Of a stretch of 64,000 nt of DNA, positions 1-8,433 are shown in pieces. The position numbers and the translations under genes are program-made. The notes below the pieces were generated by a model, which made no database searches, was not told the DNA's origin, and worked only from the letters and a program-made list of their open reading frames with translations. This DNA comes from Cedecea neteri (GTDB taxonomy: Bacteria; Pseudomonadota; Gammaproteobacteria; Enterobacterales; Enterobacteriaceae): contig NZ_CP009458.1 in NCBI RefSeq assembly GCF_000758305.1, positions 3,906,001 through 3,970,000 of the forward strand. The letters run 5' to 3'. Each line of letters begins with the position of its first letter. Within the stretch, counting starts at the first letter, position 1.

Positions 1-404
1 ATCACCAGCAGACTAAGAATCAGGATATCGGCCCCAGTGGTAGTGGCGCGAACGCGCGGACTAAACAGGCGACGCTTCAGCAGCAGCAGGCCGCCCACCA
101 GCGTCATCACGCCGCTGGCCCCCCCGGCAAACATGGCCATTTTCTGTTTAATTTCCAGCGGTAAAAACGCCTCATACATCCAGTGCGGCGTCAACATGCC
201 GAGGAAGTGCCCGGCAAAAATCCCAAGAATGCCGAAATGAAACAGGTTTGACGCCAGGTTCATGCCCTTGCGATCCAGCATCTGGCTGGATGCGGCGCGC
301 CAGGTGTACTGCCCGTAGTCATAGCGCAGCCAGCTGCCAATCAGGAACACGGCCCCGCAAAGGTACGGGTAGATGTCAAAGAAGAAGACGTTGAGAAAAT
401 GCAT
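1..404 (-). CDS. narI: Respiratory nitrate reductase A gamma subunit (partial, N-terminal part)
   Basis: Only the first ~134 codons are inside the window; the gene runs off the left edge. The start ATG (402-404) overlaps the narJ stop in a TAATG junction, which indicates translational coupling. The translation begins MHFLNVFFFDIYPYLCGAVF and continues with a hydrophobic membrane segment, a QYTWRAASS stretch and a LFHFGILGIFAGH stretch carrying likely haem-ligand histidines, all closely matching E. coli NarI. NarI is the cytochrome b subunit that takes electrons from quinol and anchors NarGH in the inner membrane. It is the last gene of narGHJI. Confidence 0.97.
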   Translation of the reverse strand, partial: MHFLNVFFFDIYPYLCGAVFLIGSWLRYDYGQYTWRAASSQMLDRKGMNLASNLFHFGILGIFAGHFLGMLTPHWMYEAFLPLEIKQKMAMFAGGASGVMTLVGGLLLLKRRLFSPRVRATTTGADILILSLLV

Positions 405-1108
405 TATTTCCCTCCTGCTATATTCAGGTACTGCGGAGCCACCGCCCCGGCAAAACGGCGCTGGTGCGCGGTAATTTCAGTCTCTCCGCAGCTGTCATCA
501 GCCATGAACTTCACCTGCTCTTCTTCCCACACCGCATCCAGCGCCTGAGGCGTGTCGTCGCGCGCTTCGTTAGCAATTTGCTGGCGAACGGTTTCCACGC
601 TGACGCTGCTTTCAGAAAGAGCGATCAGCAGGTCGAACAACAGCGCATAGTCGCTCTCACGCTGCTTGAGCCGGGCGCTGAGCAAAGCGAGGATCGGCGC
701 AATGTCCTGCAGCCCGCCCTGCGCTTCTGTCAGCGTGCGCTGGGACAGGTATTCCAGATACAACGGCAGATGATCCGGCAGCTCGTGGCTGTCTATTTCC
801 AGCCCGGCCTGCTGATACTGGTTCATCAGGTTAACCATCGCCTGGCCGCGATCGCGCGATTCACCATGAACGTGCTCAAACAACAGCAACGAGGTGGCTC
901 TGCCCCGGTCGAACAATTCGCTGTAGCTGGATTGCGCGTCCAGCAGCTCCCGCTGGCAGAGTGAGTCGATAAATCCATCCAGGCTAGCGCGCTGCATTTC
1001 CGTCAATGCCTCACTCTGTGCCAGCGCCTCATGCAGCTCCTGATGATGCTGCCAGAGGGCAGCATCCGGGTACTCCAGCAGGCGGGAGATAATCAGTAAG
1101 TCAATCAT
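404..1108 (-). CDS. narJ: Nitrate reductase molybdenum cofactor assembly chaperone
   Basis: 234-residue protein of the NarJ/DmsD/TorD chaperone family. It is mostly helical and acidic and starts MIDLLIISRLLEYPDAALW, typical of NarJ. It binds apo-NarG in the cytoplasm and is needed for insertion of the molybdenum cofactor and the FS0 cluster before membrane attachment; it is not part of the final enzyme. The start overlaps the narH stop by 4 bp and the stop overlaps the narI start by 1 bp. The length is normal for the family. Confidence 0.97.
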   Translation of the reverse strand: MIDLLIISRLLEYPDAALWQHHQELHEALAQSEALTEMQRASLDGFIDSLCQRELLDAQSSYSELFDRGRATSLLLFEHVHGESRDRGQAMVNLMNQYQQAGLEIDSHELPDHLPLYLEYLSQRTLTEAQGGLQDIAPILALLSARLKQRESDYALLFDLLIALSESSVSVETVRQQIANEARDDTPQALDAVWEEEQVKFMADDSCGETEITAHQRRFAGAVAPQYLNIAGGK

Positions 1109-2643
1109 GGATGCGGCTCCGTTTTGCTTGAGACGTCAATGGCATCAATCCGGCGACTGTTGAACAGATTGAATTTGGTGTCGCTGCCGTGGCAACCATC
1201 GCCGAAGCTAAAGCCGCAGCCGCTGTGCTCTGGGAAAGAGTTCTCCGCCAGTTCGCGGTGGCTGGTCGGTACCACAAAACGATCTTCGTAGTTAGCGATA
1301 GCCAGGTAGCGGTACATCTCTTGCGCCTGAGCTTCGGTTAGCCCCACCTCTTCCAGCGCGCGGGTATCGATCACGCCTTCAACGGTTTCAGCACGTTTGT
1401 AGTGACGCATCGCCATCATGCGTTTCAGCGCCCGCAGCACCGGCGCAGTGTCCCCGGCAGTCAGCAGGTTGGCCAGATACTCCACCGGAATACGCAGACT
1501 TTCGACGTCAGGCAGAATGCCGGTATGCGGCAACTGGCCCGCATCGCTCGCGGACTGAATCGGCGACAGCGGCGGCACATACCAGACCATCGGCAGCGTG
1601 CGGTATTCCGGGTGCAGCGGCAGCGCCAGCTTCCAGTCCATCGCCATTTTGTACACCGGCGACTGCTGAGCCGCCGTAATGACCCCTTGCGGGATCCCAT
1701 CTTTCAGCGCTTGCTCAATAACCGCCGGATCGTTCGGATCGAGGAACACGTCCAGCTGGCGCTGATACAGATCTTTCTCGTCTTCCGTGCTGGCCGCCTG
1801 TTCAATCGCATCGGCGTCATACAGCAGCACGCCGAGGTAACGAATACGCCCAACGCAGGTTTCTGAGCAGACCGTTGGCATCCCCGCTTCAATGCGCGGA
1901 TAACAGAAGATGCACTTCTCGGACTTGCCGCTTTTCCAGTTGAAGTAGATTTTTTTGTACGGGCAGCCGGTGATGCACATCCGCCAGCCGCGGCATTTAT
2001 CCTGATCAATCAGCACAATGCCGTCTTCTTCACGCTTGTAGATAGCGCCACTCGGACAGGTGGCGACGCAGGCCGGGTTCAGGCAGTGCTCGCACAGGCG
2101 AGGCAGGTACATCATGAAGGTGTTTTCGAACTGGCCGTACATCGCCTTTTGCATATTGACGAAGTTCTGGTCCTGCGCGCGTTTTTCAAATTCACCGCCG
2201 AGCAGCTCTTCCCAGTTCGGGCCAGCTTCGATTTTGTTCATTCGCTGGCCGGTAATCAGCGAGCGAGGCCGGGCCACGGGCTGCGCTTTGCTGCCCTCCG
2301 GCGCGGTGTGCAGGTTCTGGTAGTCGTAATCAAACGGCTCGTAATAATCATCGATCCCCGGTAAATGCGGGTTAGCGAAGATTTTACCCAGCAGCATCGC
2401 GCGGTTGCCCATGCGTGGCTGCAGCTTGCCGTTGATTTTGCGGATCCAGCCGCCCTTCCATTTCTCCTGGTTTTCCCAGTCGTTTGGATAGCCCAGGCCA
2501 GGCTTGGTTTCCACGTTGTTAAACCACGCGTATTCCGTTCCTTCGCGGCTGGTCCAGACGTTTTTGCAGGTCACCGAGCAGGTATGGCAGCCGATGCATT
2601 TGTCCAGATTCAGCACCATGCCAATTTGTGAACGAATTTTCAT
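1105..2643 (-). CDS. narH: Respiratory nitrate reductase A beta subunit (Fe-S)
   Basis: 512-residue electron-transfer subunit. The ferredoxin-type cysteine groups are visible in order: CIGCHTCSVTC near the N-terminus, then CEHCLNPACVATC, then CRGWRMCITGC with the W that marks the [3Fe-4S] site, then CIFCYPRIEAG followed by CSETCVGR. It passes electrons from NarI haem to NarG at the cytoplasmic face of the inner membrane. The start ATG overlaps the narG stop (ATGA). Length and order match E. coli NarH. Confidence 0.98.
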   Translation of the reverse strand: MKIRSQIGMVLNLDKCIGCHTCSVTCKNVWTSREGTEYAWFNNVETKPGLGYPNDWENQEKWKGGWIRKINGKLQPRMGNRAMLLGKIFANPHLPGIDDYYEPFDYDYQNLHTAPEGSKAQPVARPRSLITGQRMNKIEAGPNWEELLGGEFEKRAQDQNFVNMQKAMYGQFENTFMMYLPRLCEHCLNPACVATCPSGAIYKREEDGIVLIDQDKCRGWRMCITGCPYKKIYFNWKSGKSEKCIFCYPRIEAGMPTVCSETCVGRIRYLGVLLYDADAIEQAASTEDEKDLYQRQLDVFLDPNDPAVIEQALKDGIPQGVITAAQQSPVYKMAMDWKLALPLHPEYRTLPMVWYVPPLSPIQSASDAGQLPHTGILPDVESLRIPVEYLANLLTAGDTAPVLRALKRMMAMRHYKRAETVEGVIDTRALEEVGLTEAQAQEMYRYLAIANYEDRFVVPTSHRELAENSFPEHSGCGFSFGDGCHGSDTKFNLFNSRRIDAIDVSSKTEPHP

Positions 2644-5600
2644 TTTACGCTCTCCTGTACCTGGTCATTGCCTTCGCCGTCTAACCAGTTAATTTCTTTC
2701 ATCTTGCGAACCACCACGAATTCATCGCGGTTAGAGCCTACCGTGCCGTAATAGTTAAAGCTGTAGGCCAACTGGGCATAGCCACCAATCATGTGGGTTG
2801 GCTTCAGCGTGATGCGGGTGACCGAGTTATGAATGCCGCCGCGCTGGCCGGTGATTTCAGACCCAGGCAGGTTCATGATGCGTTCCTGCGCGTGGTACAT
2901 CATCGTCATCCCGGCGGGAACGCGCTGGCTCACTACCGCTCGCGCCGTCAGCGCTCCGTTTTTGTTAAACACTTCAACCCAGTCGTTATCGGCGATGCCG
3001 ATTTCCTTCGCGTCAGCTTCACACAGCCAGATAATCGGGCCCCCGCGCCCCAGCGTCAGCATCAACAGGTTGTCGCTGTAGGTGGAGTGGATACCCCACT
3101 TCTGGTGCGGCGTCAGGAAGTTAAGCGCTTTTTCCGGGTTGCCGTTGGACTTGTGGCCCATCATGCCCTCGACGGAGCGGGTATCAATCGGCGGACGGTA
3201 CACCACCAGGCTCTCGCCAAAGTCGCGCATCCACTGATGATCCTGATAAAGCTGCTGGCGGCCGGACAGGGTGCGCCACGGGATCAGCTCGTGCACGTTG
3301 GTATAACCCGCGTTATAGGACACATGTTCGTCTTCCAGGCCAGACCAGGTCGGGCTGGAGATGATTTTGCGCGGCTGAACCTGAATGTCGCGGAAGCGAA
3401 TCTTCTCTTCTTCTTTCGGCAGTGCGAGGTGCGTGTGGTCGCGGCCGGTAAATTCACCGAGCGCGGCCCAGGCTTTCACTGCCACCTGGCCGTTGGTTTC
3501 CGGCGCCAGGCTGAGTACAACCTCGGCGGCATCAATCGCCGTGTTGATCATCGGCTGGCCTTTAGCCGGACCGTCGGTCTTCACGTAATTGAGCTTGCGC
3601 AGGAACTCGACTTCTTTCTCGGTATTCCAGCTAATCCCTTTCCCGCCGTTGCCCATTTTCTCCAACAGCGGCCCGACGGAGGTAAAGCGCTCGTACGTCG
3701 CCGGATAGTCGCGCTCAACGGCAATAATGTGTGGCGCTGTTTTGCCAGGGATCAGGTCGCATTCGCCCTTTTTCCAGTCCATGACGCCATACGGCTGAGC
3801 CAGTTCGGCGGCCGAGTCGTGCTGAATCGGCAGCGTCACAACATCGGTCTCTTTGCCGAGGTGGCCGACGCAAACTTCCGAGAATTTTTTCGCGATGCCT
3901 TTGTAGATTTCCCAGTCGCTTTTCGACTCCCAGCAAGGATCGACGGCGGCGGAGAACGGGTGAATAAACGGATGCATATCCGAAGTATTCAGATCTTCTT
4001 TCTCATACCAGGTGGCTGTAGGCAGCACTATGTCGGAATAGAGACAGGTGCTCGACAGGCGGAAGTCCAGGGTGACCACCAGATCTAGCTTGCCGTCGAG
4101 GCCGTTGTCGACCCATTCCACCTCTTCCGGCATCAACCCGCCTTCCTGGCCCAGGTCTTTCCCCTGAATACCGTGCTCGGTGCCCAGCAGGTATTTGAGC
4201 ATGAATTCATGCCCTTTCCCGGAAGAGCCCAACAGGTTAGAACGCCAGATAAACATGTTGCGCGGGTGGTTATAGCCGGAGTCCGGCTGCTCCGCCGCAA
4301 AGCGGATCCCGCCGGATTTGAGCTGATCCACGGTGTAATCCACCGGTGACATCCCGGCCTCTTTCGCCCGGCCAGCAATGCGCAGCGGGTTAGTGCCAAG
4401 CTGCGGCGCAGACGGCAGCCAGCCCATGCGCTCAGCGCGCACGTTGAAGTCGATCAGGTGACCGGTGTAGCGGGACTTATCCGCCAGCGGCGACAGGAAC
4501 TCATCCGCCGTCACCGTCTCGTAGCGCCACTGGCTGGAGTGGTTATAGAAGTAGGAGGTGCTGTTCATGTGGCGAGGCGGGCGCTGCCAGTCGAGGGCAA
4601 ACGCCAGCGGCATCCAGCCGGTCTGCGGGCGCAGTTTTTCCTGGCCAACATAGTGGCCCCAGCCGCCGCCGCTCTGCCCGATGCTGCCGCAGAAGATCAG
4701 CATATTAATCAGCCCACGGTAGGCCATATCCATGTGGAACCAGTGGTTCACGCCCGCGCCCACTATAATCATCGAGCGGCCATGGGTTTTGTCTGCGTTA
4801 TCCGCGAACTCACGGGCAATACGCACGATATCCTGGCGAGGCACGCCGGTGATCTGCTCGGCCCAGGCTGGCGTATAAGCCTTCATTTCATCGTAGCTGC
4901 TGGCGCAGTTATCATCGTTCAGGCCGCGATCCAGGCCGTAGTTAGCCAGAGTGAGATCGTAAACCGTTGCCACCAGCACGCTTGAACCGTCCGCCAGCTG
5001 CAGGCGTTTAACCGGCAGCTTATGCAGCAGCACATCTTTAAGTTTGACGTTGTCGAAATGCTCGGTGCTTTCACCGCCAAAGTACGGGAAGCCCACCTCG
5101 GCAACTTCATCGTGGCTGCCCAGCAGGCTCAGGCGCAGCGCGGTTTCTTCGCCGGTGCTGCCGTCACGTTGCTCGAGGTTCCACTTACCTTTATCTCCCC
5201 AGCGGAAGCCGATTGATCCGTTCGGTGCGATCAGTTCGCCGGACTGGTCAGCCAGCGCCACGGTTTTCCACTGCGGATTATTTTCCTGGCCTAGGCTGTC
5301 GACCAGGTCTGCCGCACGCAGCAAATTCGCCGGGGCATAGAAACCGTCACGCGCTTCCAGCGTCACCAGCATCGGCATATCGGTGTAGCGACGAACGTAG
5401 TCGGTGAAGTACTGGCTTGGTTTGTCGAGGTGGAACTCCCGCAGCATAACGTGGCCCATCGCCATCGCCATCGCCGCATCCGTTCCCTGCTTCGGTGCCA
5501 GCCACTGGTCGCATAGCTTGGAGATTTCCGCATAGTCCGGCGTGACGGCTACCGTTTTGGTGCCTTTATAGCGAACTTCGGTGAAGAAGTGGGCGTCAGG

Positions 5601-6386
5601 GGTACGCGTCTGCGGGACGTTAGAGCCCCAGGCGATGATGTAGCCGGCGTTGTACCAGTCTGCGGACTCAGGTACGTCAGTCTGCTCGCCCCAGGTTTGC
5701 GGAGACGCTGGCGGCAGGTCGCAGTACCAGTCATAGAAGCTCATGCAGGTGCCGCCGATAAGCGACAGATAGCGGGTGCCTGCGGCGTAAGAAACCATCG
5801 ACATGGCCGGGATCGGCGAGAAGCCGGTGATGCGGTCCGGGCCGTAGGTTTTTGCGGTGTAGACGTTCGCCGCAGCGATCAGCTCGTTAACCTCTTCCCA
5901 GGACGAACGAACAAATCCCCCGCGGCCACGGGCCTGTTTATAGCTTTTTGCTTTGTCAGGATCGTTGATGATCGATGCCCAGGCTTCAACCGGATCGTTA
6001 TGCTGCGTCTTCGCTTCACGCCACAGCTTGATCAGGCGTTTACGCATCTGCGGGTACTTCAGACGGTTGGCGCTGTAGAGATACCATGAGTAGCTTGCGC
6101 CACGCGGGCAGCCGCGAGGCTCATGGTTCGGCATATCCGGGCGGGTACGCGGGTAGTCAGTTTGCTGGGTTTCCCAGGTCACCAGGCCGCTTTTGACATA
6201 AATTTTCCAGCTGCAGGAGCCGGTACAGTTCACGCCATGCGTGGAGCGCACCACTTTGTCGTGCTGCCAACGCTGGCGATACCCTTCTTCCCAGTCGCGA
6301 TTGGTATCGAGTAGCTGGCCGTGTCCATTGGCAAAGGTTTCGCCCTTCTGCCTGAAATAACGAAACCGGTCGAGGAACTTGCTCAT
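2640..6386 (-). CDS. narG: Respiratory nitrate reductase A alpha (catalytic) subunit
   Basis: About 1248 residues, the normal NarG size. The start is taken at MSKFLDRFRYFRQKG (ATG 6384-6386), which aligns with E. coli NarG and has an AGGAG 8 bases upstream; the longer reading frame upstream is not supported. The FS0 ligands are visible: H50, C54 and C58 in STHGVNCTGSCSW. It carries bis-MGD molybdenum and reduces nitrate to nitrite in the cytoplasm with electrons from NarHI. It is the first gene of narGHJI, downstream of a perfect FNR box and a NarL heptamer. Large antisense frames across this gene are codon-bias shadows. Confidence 0.98.
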   Translation of the reverse strand: MSKFLDRFRYFRQKGETFANGHGQLLDTNRDWEEGYRQRWQHDKVVRSTHGVNCTGSCSWKIYVKSGLVTWETQQTDYPRTRPDMPNHEPRGCPRGASYSWYLYSANRLKYPQMRKRLIKLWREAKTQHNDPVEAWASIINDPDKAKSYKQARGRGGFVRSSWEEVNELIAAANVYTAKTYGPDRITGFSPIPAMSMVSYAAGTRYLSLIGGTCMSFYDWYCDLPPASPQTWGEQTDVPESADWYNAGYIIAWGSNVPQTRTPDAHFFTEVRYKGTKTVAVTPDYAEISKLCDQWLAPKQGTDAAMAMAMGHVMLREFHLDKPSQYFTDYVRRYTDMPMLVTLEARDGFYAPANLLRAADLVDSLGQENNPQWKTVALADQSGELIAPNGSIGFRWGDKGKWNLEQRDGSTGEETALRLSLLGSHDEVAEVGFPYFGGESTEHFDNVKLKDVLLHKLPVKRLQLADGSSVLVATVYDLTLANYGLDRGLNDDNCASSYDEMKAYTPAWAEQITGVPRQDIVRIAREFADNADKTHGRSMIIVGAGVNHWFHMDMAYRGLINMLIFCGSIGQSGGGWGHYVGQEKLRPQTGWMPLAFALDWQRPPRHMNSTSYFYNHSSQWRYETVTADEFLSPLADKSRYTGHLIDFNVRAERMGWLPSAPQLGTNPLRIAGRAKEAGMSPVDYTVDQLKSGGIRFAAEQPDSGYNHPRNMFIWRSNLLGSSGKGHEFMLKYLLGTEHGIQGKDLGQEGGLMPEEVEWVDNGLDGKLDLVVTLDFRLSSTCLYSDIVLPTATWYEKEDLNTSDMHPFIHPFSAAVDPCWESKSDWEIYKGIAKKFSEVCVGHLGKETDVVTLPIQHDSAAELAQPYGVMDWKKGECDLIPGKTAPHIIAVERDYPATYERFTSVGPLLEKMGNGGKGISWNTEKEVEFLRKLNYVKTDGPAKGQPMINTAIDAAEVVLSLAPETNGQVAVKAWAALGEFTGRDHTHLALPKEEEKIRFRDIQVQPRKIISSPTWSGLEDEHVSYNAGYTNVHELIPWRTLSGRQQLYQDHQWMRDFGESLVVYRPPIDTRSVEGMMGHKSNGNPEKALNFLTPHQKWGIHSTYSDNLLMLTLGRGGPIIWLCEADAKEIGIADNDWVEVFNKNGALTARAVVSQRVPAGMTMMYHAQERIMNLPGSEITGQRGGIHNSVTRITLKPTHMIGGYAQLAYSFNYYGTVGSNRDEFVVVRKMKEINWLDGEGNDQVQESVK

Positions 6387-6479
6387 CGGGATACTCCTGA
6401 TGTGGAGCCTGGTGGCTCTTCTGGTGAAATCGACATTGCTTGATGCCCGAGACGGTAACGCCTCGAAAGAAGGGGATTT

Positions 6480-6493
6480 TTGATAACGATCAA
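6480..6493 (-). promoter_or_regulatory. FNR box upstream of narG
   Basis: TTGATAACGATCAA is a perfect match to the FNR consensus TTGAT-N4-ATCAA. It lies 94 bp upstream of the narG ATG. In E. coli an FNR site centred at -41.5 activates narG in the absence of oxygen; by analogy transcription would start near 6445. The start site is inferred. Confidence 0.85.
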
Positions 6494-6637
6494 CTGCTCC
6501 TGGTGTGGTTTTTAGCCTCCCGGCGGCCACTACCACCAAAGTGTAACCCTCACAAAACCTCTAACCAGCTGAATATAAATACAAAAAACCAAAAACTTAT
6601 CGATGAGGGGTTAGAGATAAGCCAGGTTCAGGTATTA

Positions 6638-6644
6638 AGGGGTA
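6638..6644 (-). promoter_or_regulatory. NarL heptamer upstream of narG
   Basis: On the minus strand this reads TACCCCT, which fits the NarL consensus TACYYMT. It lies about 150 bp upstream of the FNR box, where distal NarL sites act in the E. coli narG promoter with help from IHF. A second, weaker TAACCCC run lies at about 6606-6612. Confidence 0.5.
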
Positions 6645-6680
6645 GACGGCGAATTAACCACCGTTGAAAACGTGACAGGC

Positions 6681-6706
6681 AAAAAAAAGCGCGACCGAAG
6701 CCGCGC
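6681..6706 (-). terminator. Rho-independent terminator of narK
   Basis: On the minus strand a GC-rich stem GCGCGGC / GTCGCGC (6689-6695 with 6700-6706) closed by a TTCG tetraloop is followed by eight T (6681-6688). It sits 28 bp after the narK stop, so narK and narGHJI are separately transcribed. Confidence 0.85.
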
Positions 6707-6733
6707 AAAGGGATAACCAAAAAGGTCAAAACA

Positions 6734-8125
6734 TTAACGTGAGGATTTACGGCCATAAACGGCCCAGGTAATAACCACACACACGATATAAAAGACAAGG
6801 AACAGCTTCATCGCCCCGGCAGGCGAGCCGGTTAACGCCAGCGAGGTGCCGAAAGCTTTAGGGATAAAGAACCCACCGATGGCCCCAATAGCCGAAATAA
6901 AGCCCAGCGCTGCGGCGGTATCCGTAGCGGCCTCTCGCAGGGCGACTTCGTCGCTGCCACCGGCGGCTTTTACTCTGTCCATTGTCAGCTTGCGGAAAAT
7001 CACGGAAATCATCTGGAAGGTCGAGCCACTGCCCAGCCCGGCCGTCAGGAACAGCATCAGGAACACGCCGAAGAAAGCGATGAAATTCCCGCCCTGACCA
7101 TTAGCTGGCAGCGTGGTGAACAGCAGCGCGCTGAAAATGGCCATCAGGATAAAGTTATACAGCGAGACGCGCGTCCCACCCCAGCGGTCGGAAATCGCCC
7201 CACCGGCAGAACGTGCCAGCGCGCCAAACAGCGGGCCAAAGAAGGCAAAATGCAGAATGTTGACGTCCGGGAACTGAGTTTTAGATAGCATCGCAAATCC
7301 GGCAGAAAAGCCGATGAACGAGCCGAATGTTGCCAGATAAAGCAGCCCCAGAATCCAGAGATGGCCGCGTTTAAGCACCGGCAGCTGTTCACGCAGGGAC
7401 GCTTTGGACGCCGAAAGATCGTTCATCCCGAACCAGGCCGCTAAAGTAAATACCGCCAGAAACGGTACCCAAATCCACGCGGCATTTTCCAGGAACAGCA
7501 TCGTGCCGTCGCCCTGTGCCACGCCTTTCCCGCCAAAAACGGCAAACATCGACAAGGAAATCGCCAGCGGGGCCACCAGCTGCATCACGCTCACGCCCAT
7601 ATTCCCCAGCCCGCCGTTAATCCCCAGCGCTCCGCCCTGTTTTGCCTTAGGGAAGAAGAAACTGATGTTTGCCATGCTGGAGGCAAAGTTCGCCCCGGCA
7701 AAGCCGCACAGCAGCGAGATACAGATGAAGGTGTTAAACGAAGTGCTGGTGTCCTGCACGGCAAAGCCCAGCCAGACGCACGGAATAATCAAAATACCCG
7801 TGCTGAATGCCGTCCAACGGCGGCCGCCAAAGACCGGCACCATGAACGAGTAAGGTACACGCAATAGCGCGCCCGAAACGGAAGGTAACGCCGTGAGCAT
7901 AAACAGCTGATCGGTGGTGAACGTAAAGCCGACCTTATTCAAATTTACCGCTACCGCGCTGAACAGCATCCAGACGCAGAAGGCCAGCAGCAGGCTTGGG
8001 ACGGAAATCCACAGGTTACGGCTGGCGATCCGGTGACCTTTTTGCTGCCAGAACTGCGGGTCTTCCGGCCGCCAGTCGGTAATCAGTGCACCCGACGGCT
8101 TCTCGGGAACGGGGGACTGTGACAT
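6734..8125 (-). CDS. narK: Nitrate/nitrite transporter NarK
   Basis: 463 residues starting at MSQSPVPEKPSGALITDWRP (ATG 8123-8125), the same length as E. coli NarK, with a GAGGTG ribosome site just upstream. It is a 12-helix major facilitator protein. The nitrate signature GFAGANFASSMANISFFFPK and the second GLGSGSTFQMISVIFRK motif are both present, as are the substrate-binding arginines in LLRVPYSFM and LARSAGGAISDR. It exchanges nitrate and nitrite across the inner membrane, feeding NarGHI. It has its own promoter (FNR and NarL sites) and terminator. Confidence 0.98.
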   Translation of the reverse strand: MSQSPVPEKPSGALITDWRPEDPQFWQQKGHRIASRNLWISVPSLLLAFCVWMLFSAVAVNLNKVGFTFTTDQLFMLTALPSVSGALLRVPYSFMVPVFGGRRWTAFSTGILIIPCVWLGFAVQDTSTSFNTFICISLLCGFAGANFASSMANISFFFPKAKQGGALGINGGLGNMGVSVMQLVAPLAISLSMFAVFGGKGVAQGDGTMLFLENAAWIWVPFLAVFTLAAWFGMNDLSASKASLREQLPVLKRGHLWILGLLYLATFGSFIGFSAGFAMLSKTQFPDVNILHFAFFGPLFGALARSAGGAISDRWGGTRVSLYNFILMAIFSALLFTTLPANGQGGNFIAFFGVFLMLFLTAGLGSGSTFQMISVIFRKLTMDRVKAAGGSDEVALREAATDTAAALGFISAIGAIGGFFIPKAFGTSLALTGSPAGAMKLFLVFYIVCVVITWAVYGRKSSR

Positions 8126-8184
8126 AAACACCTCATTTCGTGTGAGTAAATGCCGCAACCTTAGGGTTCCTGCGTCGAGATTAG

Positions 8185-8198
8185 TTGATGTAAATCAA
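8185..8198 (-). promoter_or_regulatory. FNR box upstream of narK
   Basis: TTGATGTAAATCAA is a perfect TTGAT-N4-ATCAA match, 60 bp upstream of the narK ATG, consistent with a class II FNR-activated promoter. Confidence 0.85.
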
Positions 8199-8340
8199 GG
8201 GATAATCTATCTCTCCAGCGGGCAAAAATCCCCCCTCATTCTTTGTGAGTAATCTTCTGGCAAAAAAATAACGTGATTTATCACACCCCTGCGGGACTTG
8301 CTGCCGATCGCCCCTAATGCCCTGCCACCTTTGGCAATTT

Positions 8341-8367
8341 AGGGGTAATCCTTTGGGGGTATGGGTA
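8341..8367 (-). promoter_or_regulatory. NarL heptamer cluster for narK
   Basis: Three heptamer-like sites read on the minus strand: TACCCAT (8361-8367), TACCCCC (8355-8361, overlapping it by one base) and TACCCCT (8341-8347). The first and third fit TACYYMT exactly. They lie about 150-180 bp upstream of the FNR box, comparable with the distal NarL sites of E. coli narK. Confidence 0.6.
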
Positions 8368-8433
8368 TACTCCAGCTGTTGGCCGAAAATAGCGCCACTC
8401 GTCACCTTCCTCGCTTCAGGAGCCCGTTTGCCA

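Larger units (their letters stand above)
8126..8433. promoter_or_regulatory. Divergent narK / narX control region
   Basis: This 308-bp region separates the two divergent genes. It contains a perfect FNR box near narK and a cluster of NarL heptamers nearer narX. No further gene is visible; frames that extend into it are upstream extensions of narX or antisense shadows. E. coli has the same arrangement, with narK strongly activated by FNR and NarL. Confidence 0.8.

Noticed and set aside
2793..4088. 431-codon open frame antisense to narG
   Set aside because: Lies wholly inside narG on the other strand, with no recognisable domain and a composition (rich in R, H, A, V) typical of the reverse frame of a GC-rich gene.
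8271..8284. Second FNR- or CRP-like palindrome (GTGATTTATCAC) upstream of narX
   Set aside because: The spacing between half-sites is wrong for FNR (2 instead of 4) and for CRP (4 instead of 6).
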